From assembly GCA_024867545.1 (NCBI GenBank), contig JANFNE010000034.1, forward strand, positions 372,001 through 436,000: a stretch of DNA of 64,000 nucleotides, given 5' to 3'. This DNA is from Phytopythium helicoides. Lineage: Eukaryota; Oomycota; Peronosporomycetes; Pythiales; Pythiaceae. A program made the position numbers and the translations under genes. Under the pieces are notes generated by a model. It had not been told where the DNA came from. It worked only from the letters and a program-made list of their open reading frames with translations, and searched no databases. Below, piece after piece: positions 1 through 12,263 of the stretch. Position 1 is the first letter of the stretch; every line of letters starts with the position of its first letter.

Positions 1-1
1 T

Positions 2-1868
2 CGGCAGGTCTTCTTCACGCCCAATGACGAGGTCGCGGCGGAGCTCAAGGCCTTCACCAAGCACGTGTTCGACCGCTGCACCCAGTTCGTGAGCGCCAGC
101 GCCGCCACGCCTCTGGACCAGCTCTACGTGGACGGCTTCGACGCTGACCAGGTATGGGAGCAGCTGCGCCTGCAGAACGAGCCGCTCGTGGCCGAGCTGG
201 CCAAGCGCATCCGCGGGCTGCACAAGCGCCCGGAGCAGGTGCGGCTCTTCCCGGGCGAGAAGCAGCAGCAGGAGATGGAAGAGCAGCAGCAAAGCGACAG
301 CGACCAGGAGCAGAGCGAGGAAGACGTCTCCGAGGGAGAGAAGGACATGGACGCCGACTCGGACGCCGACGCGAACTCGGACAACGAGGATGGCGACGAC
401 GAGCCGACTAAGGACTACGCGCAGCCAAAAGAGAAGAAGTCCAGGAAGAAGGCTGGCAAGAAGAAGAAGGTGCTCGATGTTGCCGAGGACGGGTTCTTCG
501 ACTGGGACGAGATGGACAAGGCAGCCGAGGAGGAGGAAATGTCGGATGAAGAGGACGACGATATCGACCTGAATGGAGACATTGATGACGATGGCAATGA
601 CGACGACGATGAGGACGAAGAGGACGATGATGACGAGGAGGAGGGCTCGGACGCTGGTGATGCCAAGGACATGACCTACAAGGATTTCTTCGGCGACCCG
701 GAGGAGGAAGACGCGGATGGTGATGACGACGAAGACGGTGAGGAGGACGAGCAAAGCGATGTGGACATGCAGGGTAACGATGACGATGAAGAGGAGTATC
801 CGAGCATTAAGCGCGCCAAGACTGAGGATGCTGAGCCCGTGGACGAGGACGATCTTGCTGAGCGCGGCATCATGTCATCTTTCCAGCGTCAACGGAAAAA
901 TCTGCAGTCGCAGATCAAGGAGCTCGAGGAGGAGGCGCTCGGCGACAAGCCGTGGTTGCTAAAGGGTGAGGTGCGCTCTGGTGCGCGTCCGGAAAACAGT
1001 TTGCTTGAGGCTGTGCTCGACTACGATCGCCCTGTCAAGGTTGCCCCTGTAATCACCGTCGAGGTTTCCGTCGCGCTTGAGGAGATGATCAAGAAGCGCA
1101 TTCTTGAGGACGACTTTGACGACGTCATTCGCAAGTTTGCTCCCAACGAGGGCGACGAAAAGAACAAGATGGAGGAGGTGTCGATGGAGAAATCCAAGGA
1201 GGGTCTTGGAGAGATCTACGAGAAGGAGTACATGAAGACTGCCATGGGCTTCGAGGCCGACGATGATTCGAAGCAGGACCAAGAAGAGATTGAAGTCATG
1301 TTCAAGAGCCTGTGCTGGAAGCTGGATGCGCTGTCAAACTACCAGTTCACGCCCAAACCCATCGTCAAGGAACTACAGGTCAAGCCGTCGGTGCCCGCCA
1401 TCGCCATGGAGGAGGTGGTCCCGATGAGCGTGAGCGACGCGAACCTCAAGGCACCCGAAGAGATCTACGAGAAGAAGCGCAAGCGCGGTGAGGCAGTGCT
1501 GCAATCCAAGGAGGAGATGTCCCAAGCCGAACGGAAGGCGCTGCGCAACGCCAAGAAGACGGCTCGGAGAAAGGAGAAGCGGCAGCAGGAGGCCGACGAG
1601 CGGTTGGTGGCCAAGCTCAACCCGGGTCTGGGCAACAAGTACGAGAAGAAGAAGCTCATGGAGAGCCTCGCGAACGCCAAGAACGTCACCAAGGGCAAGG
1701 AGATCGAGGGCTCGACAAAGCAGTTCTCCAACTCGAAGGAGTTCTTCTCTCGACTACAGGTTCGTGGCTTGCGAGCTGACTTGTGGTCCCTCGATATCCC
1801 GCTAACGAATCGCTTTGCTTCATCAGGACGAGGTGCAGAGCGAGATCCAGAAGCGCAAGAGCTCGTAG
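2..1868 (+). CDS. MPHOSPH10: U3 snoRNP protein MPP10 (5' end missing)
   Basis: Component of the small-subunit processome that binds U3 snoRNA and is needed for 18S rRNA maturation in the nucleolus. The frame is already open at base 2, so the start codon lies outside the window. The N-terminal part visible here contains the family-like stretch around YVDGFDADQVWEQLRLQN, followed by long Asp/Glu-rich tracts (about bases 270-830), then the conserved C-terminal half with basic helices (KALRNAKKTARRKEKRQQ) and the FFSRLQ segment typical of the MPP10 end. I place exon 1 at 2-1759, a 67-nt GT-AG intron at 1760-1826 and a last exon at 1827-1868 coding for DEVQSEIQKRKSS and a stop. Reading through the intron instead gives a non-conserved tail, so splicing is preferred. 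Family assignment rests on known MPP10 architecture; about 599 residues are visible. Confidence 0.88.
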
Positions 1869-2462
1869 AGATCCAAATCCTTTCCTTCCTCGAGACCTCG
1901 AAGCCGCTGCGGCTGAGCCTGCACGTAGTGTCGATCGTAATTATACAACTAGAGCACTTCCATCAGATCCATCTGCCTTCCTCCTTCCGCCGCGTGCTGG
2001 TCGTGCAGCGCTCCGGCTGCACTCGTCTGCCATCATCTGCTTGGCAGATGACAAAAAATCTCAATGATGACGCCCGCGCCGCTACACGGCCACGCTCAGC
2101 TGATCATGGCCGCTTCAACTGGTCCGGCGTGTGCGCCGCACGTTCCGGCGCATGAGACAGCGGCTGACCACGCACGCCTTGCATGACGGCTCCGTGGCTT
2201 CCTCCCATCCCATCCAGGTGCAGTGGGGTGCCCTCGGCACCTGCATGCATGCTTCAAAGCAGATCGAATGTTCGGCACCTCCCGCCCATGCCACGCATGA
2301 CAGGCGAGCCCTAGCCCGTTTTCCGCCTGGTAGGATCGGTTGAACCCACCAGCGGATACCTTTTGATGCGCCTTCGCTGAGGCTACAAGGCGTGCGGTCG
2401 CCCCGTTGACCGCCACCCTCATTTCCAGATTCGCGCCCGAGAAGACCAGCGGCAGCAGGAGT
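1869..2462. other. Intergenic: MPP10 3' flank and GAD 5' flank
   Basis: No supported gene. It holds the 3' untranslated part of MPP10 and the promoter/leader of glutamate decarboxylase. A TCATTTCCAGATTC stretch near 2420-2433 loosely resembles an oomycete initiator but is too imperfect to call. A short alternating palindrome GCATGCATGC lies near 2242. Confidence 0.6.
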
Positions 2463-4020
2463 ATGAAGGTGACGACGCGCAAGTACTCGGGCTTCGACGC
2501 GACCTCCGAGTCGGAGGCCGAGCCGCTGTACGGGCACCCGCTCATGGTGGCGAGCTTGCCGACCGACACGTTCCCCGAGCGGCCAGTGGCGGCGCGCGTG
2601 GCGCAGCAGCTTATCAAGGACGAGCTGGCGCTGGACGGCAACCCCAAGATGAACCTCGCGAGCTTCGTGACGACCTACATGGAGCCCGAGGCCGAGGAGC
2701 TCATCGTCGAGGGGCTCCACAAGAACTACATCGACCTGGACCAGTACCCGCAGACGGCCGAGATCCACAACCGCTGCGTGCAGATCCTCGCCAACCTCTA
2801 CCATGCGCCGCTCGAGCCCGGCCAGAAGGCCACGGGCACGGGCTGCATCGGCTCCTCCGAGGCCATCATGCTCGCTGGCCTCGCCATGAAGCGCCGCTGG
2901 AAAGAGCGCCGCATCGCCGCGGGGCTGCCGTACGACAACCCCAACATGGTCTTCGGCTCCAACGTCCAGGTCTGCTGGCACAAGATGTGCAAGTACTTTG
3001 AGGTCGAGATCCGCGAAGGTGCGTGCGAGCTACTCCCATGCATACACCACCGATAGACTCAACTAACGCAAGAACGCCCCCTGTTGCCCAACAGCCGACG
3101 TGTCACCCGACTGCCTCGTGCTGACGCCCGAGCGTGCCCGGCCGCTGCTAGACGAGAACACAATCGGCGTCGGCGCCATCCTCGGCAGTACGTTCAACGG
3201 CGAGTACGAGGACATCAAGGGCATTCACGATATGCTCGTCGAGGTGAACGAGCAGAACGGCTGGAACATTCCTCTGCACGTGGACGCTGCCAGCGGCGGC
3301 TTCATCGCGCCATTCCTGAGCCCCGAGCTGGAGTGGGACTTCCGTCTTCCGAACGTCAAGTCCATCAATGTGAGTGGCCACAAGTTCGGCCTTGTCTACG
3401 CAGGAATGGGCTGGGCCTTGTGGCGAGAGAAGGAAGACCTTCCGGACGACCTCATCTTCCATGTCAACTACCTTGGCGGCGATCAGGCATCGTTCACACT
3501 CAACTTTTCAAAGGGAGCAGGCAACGTCGTGGCCCAATACTACAACATGCTGCGCTTCGGCTTTGAGGGCTACCGACGCATCATGGAGGCGAGCATGGAG
3601 AACGCTGAATACTTGCGCAATGCGCTTGTTGCGACGGGGCACTTCCGCATCGTCGACAAGCAGCACATGCCGCTGGTGGCGTTTGCGCTGATTGACTCGA
3701 GCCGCTACACGTGCTTCGATATCCAGGACAAGCTCAAGAGCCGAGGCTGGATTGTTCCGGCTTACACGTGCTCGAAGGGAGCCGAGTCGCTGACGATCAT
3801 GCGCGTCGTCGTGAAGCAGAACTTTTCGTACCACATGGCCAACATGCTTGTCAACGATATCCTCAAGGCGATCGACGCGCTTGAGAAGCACCATGTGCTC
3901 GTGGACACAGCCATGTCGTCGCCCAAGGCCAAGAAGATGCAGTTCCGCGACGTGGTGCACGCGATCCAGGCCAACCTCAAGCACCAAAAGTCGGGCGTCA
4001 CGACGCATGGCGTTTGCTAA
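2463..4020 (+). CDS. GAD: Glutamate decarboxylase (PLP-dependent)
   Basis: Converts L-glutamate to GABA and CO2, consuming a proton; a cytosolic group II PLP decarboxylase. Exon 1 is 2463-3018, intron 3019-3094 (76 nt, with an aactaac branch-like site), exon 2 is 3095-4020, giving 493 residues, close to the plant and bacterial GAD length (about 466-500). The PLP-binding lysine is in SINVSGHKFG (about K282), the substrate/cofactor Asp is in HVDAASGGF, and the GCIGSSEA segment matches the PLP phosphate site. The ATG at 2463 (MKVTTRKYSG) starts the conserved region; an upstream in-frame non-ATG extension to 2406 is not needed. The C-terminus (about 40 residues after the last helix) is basic but has no clear calmodulin-binding Trp cluster as in plants. 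The next gene is convergent. Confidence 0.95.
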
Positions 4021-4482
4021 GCAGGTTTTCTCTCTGTGCAACTAGCTATCACGCAGTGAGGGCTGATCTTTGTTTGTTGGTCTGACCAACTACTTCTTGC
4101 TATTCCAATCAATCGTACGTACGTTCCTTCAATGTTTTTACCAGTGCACTCGATCCCTCCCATCCTGTAGCCTCAACCAACGCTCGTGTGCAGCCGATAA
4201 AGGAAGAGAGCACCAATAAAGGTAGAGGACCACACAGCGCGCCGACGATGTTCGCGATGCTGTACTTGTTCAGTCCGCCTTCGTTGTCGAAGGGTCCAGC
4301 CCCAAGCACTTCCAGAGCGTGTATCCCACACCCTCCGACCCAAGCACAAACGGGGGAAATATCCATGACGACGAGTCCACGATGGTTCAGCAGCACCCCC
4401 ATCGTTATCACTCCTCAAAACGCCCACTTGATACGATTTTGCGTGTCTGAGGAGAATTAATTTCCTGTTGGGTGCGTATCAC
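4021..4482. other. Convergent 3' flanks
   Basis: Gap between the stop of GAD (plus strand) and the stop of the large minus-strand gene. An AATAAA hexamer at 4215-4220 could serve as polyadenylation signal for GAD. No other signal recognised. Confidence 0.5.
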
Positions 4483-7400
4483 TCACTTGGTTGCACTGAC
4501 GGGAGCAGCGACGTCGTGCGCCTCCTCTGGTGCCACAGGCAGAAACCGGTTGACGAAGTGGCTAACTTTTGCTGCGTTCTTGACGAATGGGTCGGGGTTG
4601 AAGCACAGCGCCATGGCCACCACGGCTTCGCAGAATGCTCCGTAGGCCATCTCAAGTCCCGAATCCGGTGATACAGTATCCTTGTCGGCGGCTTCCTGGC
4701 CCAGCACCCCACGGAACACGCCGAGGGCTCGCTCGAGCGTAAACCGTGCACGGAGTAGGTGGTAGTCCTGGACGAACGCGATCCAGTCGCCCATCCGCAT
4801 GAACTTGGCTCTCGCGCCGCGTAGCATGACGAGCGGTCGATTGGTCGGAACTGCAGAACCACCCGGTGCAAACGGTATGTGGGATGCACCATGCCCTGCT
4901 GGAGTTGCTGGTGATACTTGAATGTCACGCTCTTTTGCGCAATAGCGACGAAAAATGACGCGGAGAGTCTGGGAGTGGTCGCTGAGGGCACGGCGAACGT
5001 CCGATTGGTGAAGAATGTCGCGAACGCCGCCCGGGAAAAATCGTGAGCGAGCCGAACTGCTGTTGGTAGCACTACTGGCAGCAAAAGGGAGGTGGTGGAC
5101 GGAAAAATGGTCAACCCGAGCGCTAAGTGTCGGGAGGTGGGGAAATTGTTCGTTGCATAACAATAGCAGTGCTTCTACCAAGTCTTCAGGTGAAAAGAGC
5201 TGCTCGTGGCAATTGTTGTCCCCTCCGTTTGGTGTTGTTGAAGTCGTCGAAAACATATCGTCTTCCTCTTCGTCATCCTCCCCGTTGTGTCTTTGCTGCG
5301 ATGGCGTCGGGGGAGACAGTGAATGGACCTCTCGAGGCAGTCGAAGAAGCTTCACGACATGCCATAGCTCGTCCAGACTTAATGCGTACAAACTTGCAGC
5401 ACGGTGTCGAGAGTAGAGTTGGCGAAATGCGATTTGCTTCTTCTCCATAATACTACGGACACGCTGCAGCTCTTGAGCTGGCTCACGCTCGACGCCCAAC
5501 AAACGAGAAACGATGCTGTTTTCGAACGACACGCATTCGAACAAATGCGGGCGTGTATCTCGGTCTGATACAGAACTCGATGAGGAAGTCGCAACATTGC
5601 ACTGGATGCCCGTATCTACTTCTGCTGAGCTCGATGCCAGCTGGCACGCTTGGCTCCATTGGAGCTGCTGTAAGTCACGCATTTGTTGGCGTGCCAATCG
5701 AAAATCACATTGTTGTTCGGCGATGGATTTAACGATGCCGTGGAGATCACCCATGCGCACAATCATACCAGGAAGATCGATGGATGTTGCGATTCTCCGG
5801 AGACGAGCAGCAGCAGTAGTAGATGCTTGCTGAAGTTGATCCAAACCTGCACCTCCAGCGACACTCACACGTCTTCCTGGAGAAGTACTTTCCTTGCTTG
5901 CACTAACCAGGAGTGAGCTTTGTGGTAGCAGTTCCAATTGATGAAGAAGGCTGGGGCGGAGCGCCGCATCAGAATTAGGAAGACGGATGAAGAGGCTTTG
6001 CTCTACTCCCTCTGGAGCGGCATCATCCAGGGCAGGTATCGAGGTTTCAGGTGTCACTAATTCTGACCCAGCGAGACTGCGTGACTGAACGAATCCTGTC
6101 TCGACAAGTTGTCCTGAGAGCCGATTCCAGCTGTCGTAAGCTTTCAAAAGCGTTTGAAACCGAGTCCTGAGTATAGCACTAGCAAAACTAAAGGTCGACG
6201 TAGCTGGAGGCTTTGTCGATCCCGGATCTGTTGGAGACATTCGCTTGGACTCGTCTTGGTTTTGAGGGATCGCAGCCTGCACAAAGTCGTCCATGGTGTA
6301 GGGATTGTGCGTGAACACGGTCATATCACTTGGGGAGAAGAGTAGCCCACCGTACTCGGTCGCAATCCGGGCAATTAGCACCGCCATAAGATTTACAACT
6401 CGAGTTCGACTCATCTGAAAATCCTGCTCGTGAACAAGTCTACTTTGAACATGCGATACTTCAGCCGACTCGCGTGAAGGCAGCTGGGATACTGATAGGT
6501 GGTGATCACTACCAAGTCGTCTTCTGCCGGAAACAGCACTAAAACCATTGAGTATTGGTACTGGTAGATTAGCGATTGAGAAGCGTCGGATGCCGTTGAT
6601 TATCCCAAGGTCGCTTGATCCACCTTGGAGGGCAGGACATTCAACTCGAGTGCTTTGGGATAGATGTGGTGTTGGAACGGACAATGTGGCAGAAGGTAGT
6701 ATAGACACTTCGTGGCTTTCGAGCAGACGTGCACTGAAAAGTTTTTGGTGGCGCGCGTAGTGTTCATCTTGCAGCCGCATTGTCTTAATCAGCTCCTCAT
6801 ACTCAGAGCACACAATCGCTGATTCACTTGTATTCTCTGCAGCAAGCGATGACAATGATGCTGTTGGGGATATCGCTGAGTCGTTGTCGGATTGGATATC
6901 AAAGACAACTTTCGCGATTGACGAAGCCTGCAAAATCTGGTCTTGAACTCTCCGGAAGACTTGAGAAAATATGTCGATGAAACTGTCTTCAAGGCGCCCC
7001 AACGGTAACTTCTCTGGCGAATCAATAGTTACAGCCACACCGATATCGCTCTGTACAAACTTGGCTTGCATGTCAATAACGAGTGAAAAAATGTGCCTAA
7101 TAAATGCACCAGGCGTGTTTATTGTTGCCTCGACTGAGGTTTGGCTGGCACGTCTTGTAATCGATGCAGCCGTCGTACAAGCTTCAGTCTTGGAACCTGA
7201 TGTACACCCATGCTGAAGAAATCCGAGGCCGTGATATCCACGAAGCAGTGACTCAAGTACTAAAGGGGGTAGAAACGATACCGCTTCAACCCGAAGATGT
7301 CCTTCGTTGGCAACTAGTGGTTCACGTCGGTGGCAAGTTTCCAGGTACGCGTTTGCCGATTGGATCTTGCGGGTCAGCTTTTGCACAAGATCTTCAAGCT

Positions 7401-8990
7401 GCTTGCGATCATTGCGAACAGCGTGAAGTTCGAGCTGTGCTCCGTCGCGCAGAGCAGTTGCCTCGTTAACCTGGCGCTGTATCTCTAAGAGAGTACTAGA
7501 ATCGGCGCTGAGTTGTGTTTGCGCGACCTGGAGTTTGCGACGTGATGTCTGGCGTTTCCAAACTGCAAAAATTTTAGGTACGAATGTCTTGGCAGAGCTA
7601 CTAAACCACGCTGAGAAGTACTCGATGTACTTCTTGGAATTCTACATCAAGCGAGAAGTATTTAGTGTTATCGATGTATGGAATGGTAGTTGTGCCACGA
7701 CGTACTTTTTTGTGAACGATTGCAATCGAGTGCCATTCTCGAATGATTGTACGCAGTAGACCTCTTGCACACTCGGTCAGAAAGCGTCGAAATGTCGATA
7801 GGACATGATCGATGTCACGTGCAAGCAACTCATTGCGCTGTTCTCGTTGATCTCTGATGTAATTGTTGACGCTCAGCTTTATGAAACGCAAAAAAAATGT
7901 TTTGCAGCGAATGTACCTGTCACTCTCGAGTGCTCGCAGCAGTCGTTTCTGATATTGAACGAGCGCAAAGTATGGGACTCGTCCGTGGTCGGGATCATGG
8001 TAAATCGACATGCGAATTTCAGCAGCTGCAACCTTCACAATCTCTGCATATCCCCCGAAATTAGGGATCAAGTCATCTTTGCATAGCATTGTAAGCGGGA
8101 GTAGTTACAAGTGAATTCAGCGAGAGTGTACTTGAATTGCTCACCTAGCGTTTTGCAGCAATACGCGGTTACGATTTCGTTCGGCGTTGGCAGATTTACT
8201 GTCAGCTGCTGCAGTTCTCGTAGCCCGACCTCGTATCGCACCGCTGCATGTTCGCGCGCACACAAAACGCTGTAAGCGAAGCTTTGCTAGAGTTTTTGAA
8301 GAAGAGAAACTTACCAATCGATTTAAAGATCGAGGCTCCATCGTCAAACTGGCTCTGCCACTGCTCCATCAGTAACGTAACAACGGATGCCCGGTTTAGT
8401 TGAACGACTGAATCATTCATGTCAAAGGCACCTTCGGCCACAGTTTGGATCAGCTCATGGAGTGGAGCTGGTAGTGACGGGGAAATATCTCGCTTCCTGG
8501 ACTGACTGGATACCCGCGCATGCCCTCCACTCGACAGTCTCCTAATGCCTGACGTCAAGCTCACCGCAGGTAAGACATCACGTAGGTCGTCTCCTCCCTG
8601 CTCCCGTACGGATGCCGACGGTGGTGTTGGTCTCACAGGAAGTTGGGCTAATCGAAGGGACCGCTGCGGCGAGAACGCCATCGCCACATCCTTCTCTCCA
8701 CGGGAGTCACTAGCACCCACGAGCTTGCGATGCCGTTGTGAAGGAGCCTGCCTCGCAGCCCCATCGTCTCTGCTTGTCGGCGGAGTGCCGGCCTGGTTTC
8801 TTTTCATGGTTCCCACGGAAGCGGAGGGTTTCCGCGCCGGGAAATGCAGTGGGTTGGACGGCCGTGAGAGCCCCAGCGAGTCAGAAGCGCGGCATTTAGC
8901 AGCCCCAGGCGGTCGGTCGGCCGCTGCGACAGCCGGCTCGACGGCGAACCACCCAGGCGGCGGCGTCTGCTGCTGCAGCTGGCGGCGCAT
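4483..8990 (-). CDS. Large conserved-type unknown protein with coiled coil
   Basis: Predicted 1434-residue protein of unknown function. Exons on the minus strand: 8990-8315, 8243-8145, 8076-7706 and 7641-4483, with introns of 71, 68 and 64 nt whose phases all agree. The N-terminus (about residues 1-190) is basic, Pro/Ser-rich and probably disordered. Helical segments follow (LHELIQTVAEGAF; ...FIKLSVNNYIRDQ...), then a coiled coil at about residues 410-480 (LEIQRQVNEATALRDGAQLE). The C-terminal third contains paired LRVIFRRYC...F..F..DY modules and ends with NPDPFVKNAAKVSHFVNRFL, a pattern I have seen in EF-hand-like helical proteins of protists, but no canonical EF loop is visible. The start ATG at 8990 is 88 bp from the divergent HMCES start. 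I do not recognise a characterised homologue. Confidence 0.7.
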
Positions 8991-9019
8991 CACGGGTCAT
9001 TGGTTGCCTTCAACGTCGC

Positions 9020-9038
9020 TTCACTTCAGCAGTCTCAG
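9020..9038 (+). promoter_or_regulatory. Oomycete-type initiator (Inr) candidate for HMCES
   Basis: TTCACTTCAGCAGTCTCAG lies 41-59 bp upstream of the HMCES ATG and agrees with the published oomycete Inr pattern (YTCANTYYNNCANTTTNCY) at 16 of 19 positions by eye. It lies inside the 88-bp gap shared with the divergent unknown gene. Confidence 0.4.
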
Positions 9039-9078
9039 ACTCAGCCCAAAAGGGAAACCTTGCCGTTGGAGAAAGGCC

Positions 9079-10711
9079 ATGTGCGGACGCGCGAGGTGCT
9101 CGCTGCGGCACGAGCAGGTGGCACAGGCGGCAGGCGTGGCACCCGAGCGCTTCATGGACGGTGATAAGTGTGCGTGGGGCTCGATGGCGGGGGCTCGCTG
9201 TGGTTTCTGACCGAGGGGTGTGGACGTAGACTCGCCCGTGGAGAACATGGGGCCGGGGAGCTACGCGCCGGTAGTGCTTGGGGATTGCAATACTGCAGAC
9301 AGCAGCAAAGGGGGCACCACTCTGCGTGCCATGAAGGTGGCGATTGAGTTGCTTGGCTGGAGTGGAGGGTTTTGAGGCGTCTGATGATGGTGGTTGAGCG
9401 AATGCAGTGGGGGCTGGTTCCGTCCTTCACCAAGCCCAATGTCAAGCCGGACCACTTTGCCATGTTCAACGCGAGGTAGGACGAAAGCATGCAGCACGCC
9501 TGTGCATTTGGGAATCGCTTGGTGATGAGATGTTTTGCATTATTGTACTGAAGGTCGGAGAACTTGAGGGAACGACCGGCGTTCAAGCGGTTGTTGCAGT
9601 CGCGACGCTGTGTGGTCATCTGCGATGGGTACAAACGATTTCTCGACGCAAATACGGCTGCTTCGTCAAGCACTAAGCACTGCTCAACTTGCTGCTTGCA
9701 GGTATTACGAGTGGAAGCAGGTAGACAAGCGGGAGAAGCAGCCCTACTACTTTTTCAAGGAGGGGTCAATCATGAAGGTCGCGCACTGCGTGCCCTCCCA
9801 CAAGACGGAATACTCTGTGCTTACACGCCTGAATGCACAGTTTGCAGCGCTCTACGATACATGGAAGTGTGAAAGCGGGGAGGAAATGTACTCGTGCACG
9901 ATCTTGACGACATCCGTCGCTCCAGAGCTCTCATGGGTCCACACTCGTATGCCAGTGCGTGTTGAGCCAAGATTATTGCTACGATACAGCTATTACGCGG
10001 CATGTTGCACTAATCATGTATCGAATTAGGTCATCTTGAGCGATGAAGGTGTCTCGCGGTGGCTCTCGGATGCCAAGTTTGAGTCTCTTGGTGATCTCCT
10101 CGTATCGTACGAGGAGACAGATCTCAAGTTTCACCCCGTTGACAAGCGACGTACGGCTGATTGTTCAAGGAAGTTGTACATGCCACCTTACTCACTTGTA
10201 CATGTTGTTTGTCTGCTGTAGTTGGCAACGTCAAGTTCCAGAGTGAAGATTGCTCCAAGAAGGTCGACATCAAGCACGCAGGTACTTGAGCGCTGTCGCA
10301 TTGCAAAGCAGTTCGCTTCTCACTAGGTTGTATTTGCCACTGACCCAAGCCGACATAAAGTCCTTCTTTGGTGCTGCATCCGTGAAGAGCGAGCCGCCAA
10401 AAGTCAAGCAGGAGGTAAAGAGTGAGTCACCGCGTGGCTCCAAGAACCAAGGCGCAACTTCTACTCTCACGTCGTCGCAAATTTCCGAGCATCTGCATAC
10501 CGAGCAGAAACCAATGCAGGTTTGTTTCGTGTCAGCATCCTCGCTTCTAGGTAAGCGAACGATCGAGCAGCACAGCGGGCGCCCGTCGCCAGCCAAGTCC
10601 CCAACCAAGCAGAAGACGCCAAGCAAGTCGCCAAGCAAGTTGAAGCCGCCTGCCAAGCCAACACGGGACCCGAAACAAGCCACGTTGCTCCAGTTCTTCC
10701 GTCCAACGTAG
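9079..10711 (+). CDS. HMCES: HMCES / SRAP-domain abasic-site shield with PIP box
   Basis: SRAP proteins form a thiazolidine crosslink to abasic sites in single-stranded DNA through Cys2 and protect replication forks. I infer eight exons: 9079-9167, 9216-9336, 9408-9475, 9554-9628, 9702-9954, 10030-10150, 10222-10281, 10350-10711 (382 residues). The reconstructed protein starts MCGRARCSL (catalytic Cys2 after Met removal) and carries WGLVPSF, the FNAR Asn, CDGYYEWK with the conserved Glu, and the H of HTRMP, so all known active residues are present. The C-terminal tail is basic and SP/KSP-rich and ends with QATLLQFF, a canonical PCNA-interaction (PIP) box; a second DIKSFF segment opens the tail. 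The first intron (48 nt) is short for this window and its borders are less certain than the others. Confidence 0.9.
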
Positions 10712-10982
10712 CGAAACCTGTAGGAACCCATACCCCGATGATGTCATTTCGTAAAACCTGTATAATCCAATGGGCTGTCGTGGCGGGTCTTGCTTGCAAG
10801 GAAGGAGCTCACGTGACGCCCCCGAGGTCCCAGCGGCGACGTCAGTGCACAAGCGGCGGCTTCCTGCGGCCTCCAGCAGACCCCCCGACCGCTCTCGCTT
10901 CGGCTGCACGCCTCCCGACCTCCCCCAAGCATTTTGAGCCGTCTCTGAGCGCCTGGAGCGGTCTACAAGCCCCGCAGTCGCC

Positions 10983-12263
10983 ATGGAGATGAATCGCGGG
11001 GAGGCCGAGAAGTGTCGCGACATCGCCAAGCGGTTCCTACGCGAGGGCAAGTGGGGCCAGGCCATCAAGTTCTTCGACAAGTCGCACCGCATGTACCCGC
11101 TGCCGGGCGTCGAGGCCATGCGCGAGCGCGCGCAGCAGGAGCTCGACAAGGAGCTGGCGGGGGCCGGCGCGGCGTCCAGTCACAACAGCGGACCCGCGTC
11201 TGGAGTGTCCTCCTCGGGCGTGCGTCACCGTGCGGCTACGACGCCGGCGTCTTCGAGCTCGGATGACTCCCTGCGGCCGTATAGTGCCGAGCAGGAGCAG
11301 ATGGTGCGCAAGATCCGCGGGTGCCGCAACCACTACGAGGTGCTCGGGGTTGCTAAGAACGCCGAGGACAACGAGATCAAGAAGGCCTACCGAAAGGTAC
11401 ATGCGGCAGGCGCAACTTTGGCGGCGTTTTGCGATAGAACTAACCGTGTGAACGACTGATGCTGCTCTGATAGCTCGCGCTGAAGCTGCATCCTGACAAG
11501 AACAGTGCGCCAGGTGCGGAGGACGCGTTCAAGGCGGTGGGCAAGGCCTTCACAATCTTGAGCGACCCCGACAAGCGCGCAGATTACGACCGATTTGGAG
11601 ACGCCGGGCCTCAGCAGCAGGCCGCTCGAGCGCAACGCCGCTACCAAGAAGAGGACATTAGTCCGGAGGAGATTTTCAACATGTTCTTTGGTGGCGGGTT
11701 CCGGCCCCGCCGCGCGCCGCATCCTCGGCAGCAGCAGCAGCAGCGCCAGCAGGGCCACGCCGAGAACCGGGGTGGAATGGCCAATTTTGTTCAGTTCCTG
11801 CCGCTGCTGCTTATCTTTATCATGTCGCTTCTTTCCATCCAGTCTCCTCCAGAGGTACCATTCAGGTAAGCCGTTGTTGTTAAGAGGAATCGATGTGGCG
11901 ATGCTGACGTTTTTATTCTGGCGCGCCTGTAGTATGCAGCCAACGCAGCAATACAACATTGAGCGCGTGACGCAGATGTCGAACGTGGTCAAGGGCATCC
12001 CGTACTATGTGGACCGCGAGTTCGAGCAGCGGTACACTTCGCACTACCGCGACCTGGCGCGGGTCGAGCAAATGGTGGAGCAGTACCACGTCGCGCAGCT
12101 CTCGGACGCATGCGAGTCGCAGAAGCAGCGCCAGAAGCGTATGATCTACCGCGCGCGCAACTCTCGCAGCGAGAACCGCGAGGCAGAAATGCGGAGGGCG
12201 CTAGAGATGAAAATGCCCGCGTGCGAGGAGCTACGGAATCTCCGGCGATCGCGGCGCTTCTAG
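10983..12263 (+). CDS. DNAJB12: ER membrane J-protein, DNAJB12/DNAJB14 type
   Basis: An Hsp70 co-chaperone of the ER membrane with its J-domain facing the cytosol, involved in quality control of membrane proteins. Exons 10983-11396, 11474-11865 and 11933-12263 give 378 residues. The N-terminus ([16 protein letters not shown]...[13 protein letters not shown]) matches the TPR-like start of the DNAJB12/14/HLJ1-like family; the J-domain follows at about residues 115-180 (HYEVLGV ... [11 protein letters not shown] intact, ...[12 protein letters not shown]), then a Gly/Phe-poor linker with a poly-Gln stretch, one membrane segment ([17 protein letters not shown], about residue 250) and the C-terminal DUF1977-type region ([12 protein letters not shown]). 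Neighbouring DOA10 at 25-29 kb acts in the same ERAD process in other eukaryotes, but the two are not adjacent. Confidence 0.9.

Noticed and set aside
7861..7920. Possible 40-nt intron in exon 3 of the 1434-aa gene (GTACATTCGC ... CATAAAG)
   Set aside because: Removal would shift the frame, and the unspliced frame is open and consistent with downstream phases.
10520..10555. Possible 31-nt intron in the last HMCES exon
   Set aside because: Too short for splicing, and removal breaks the frame leading to the PIP box.
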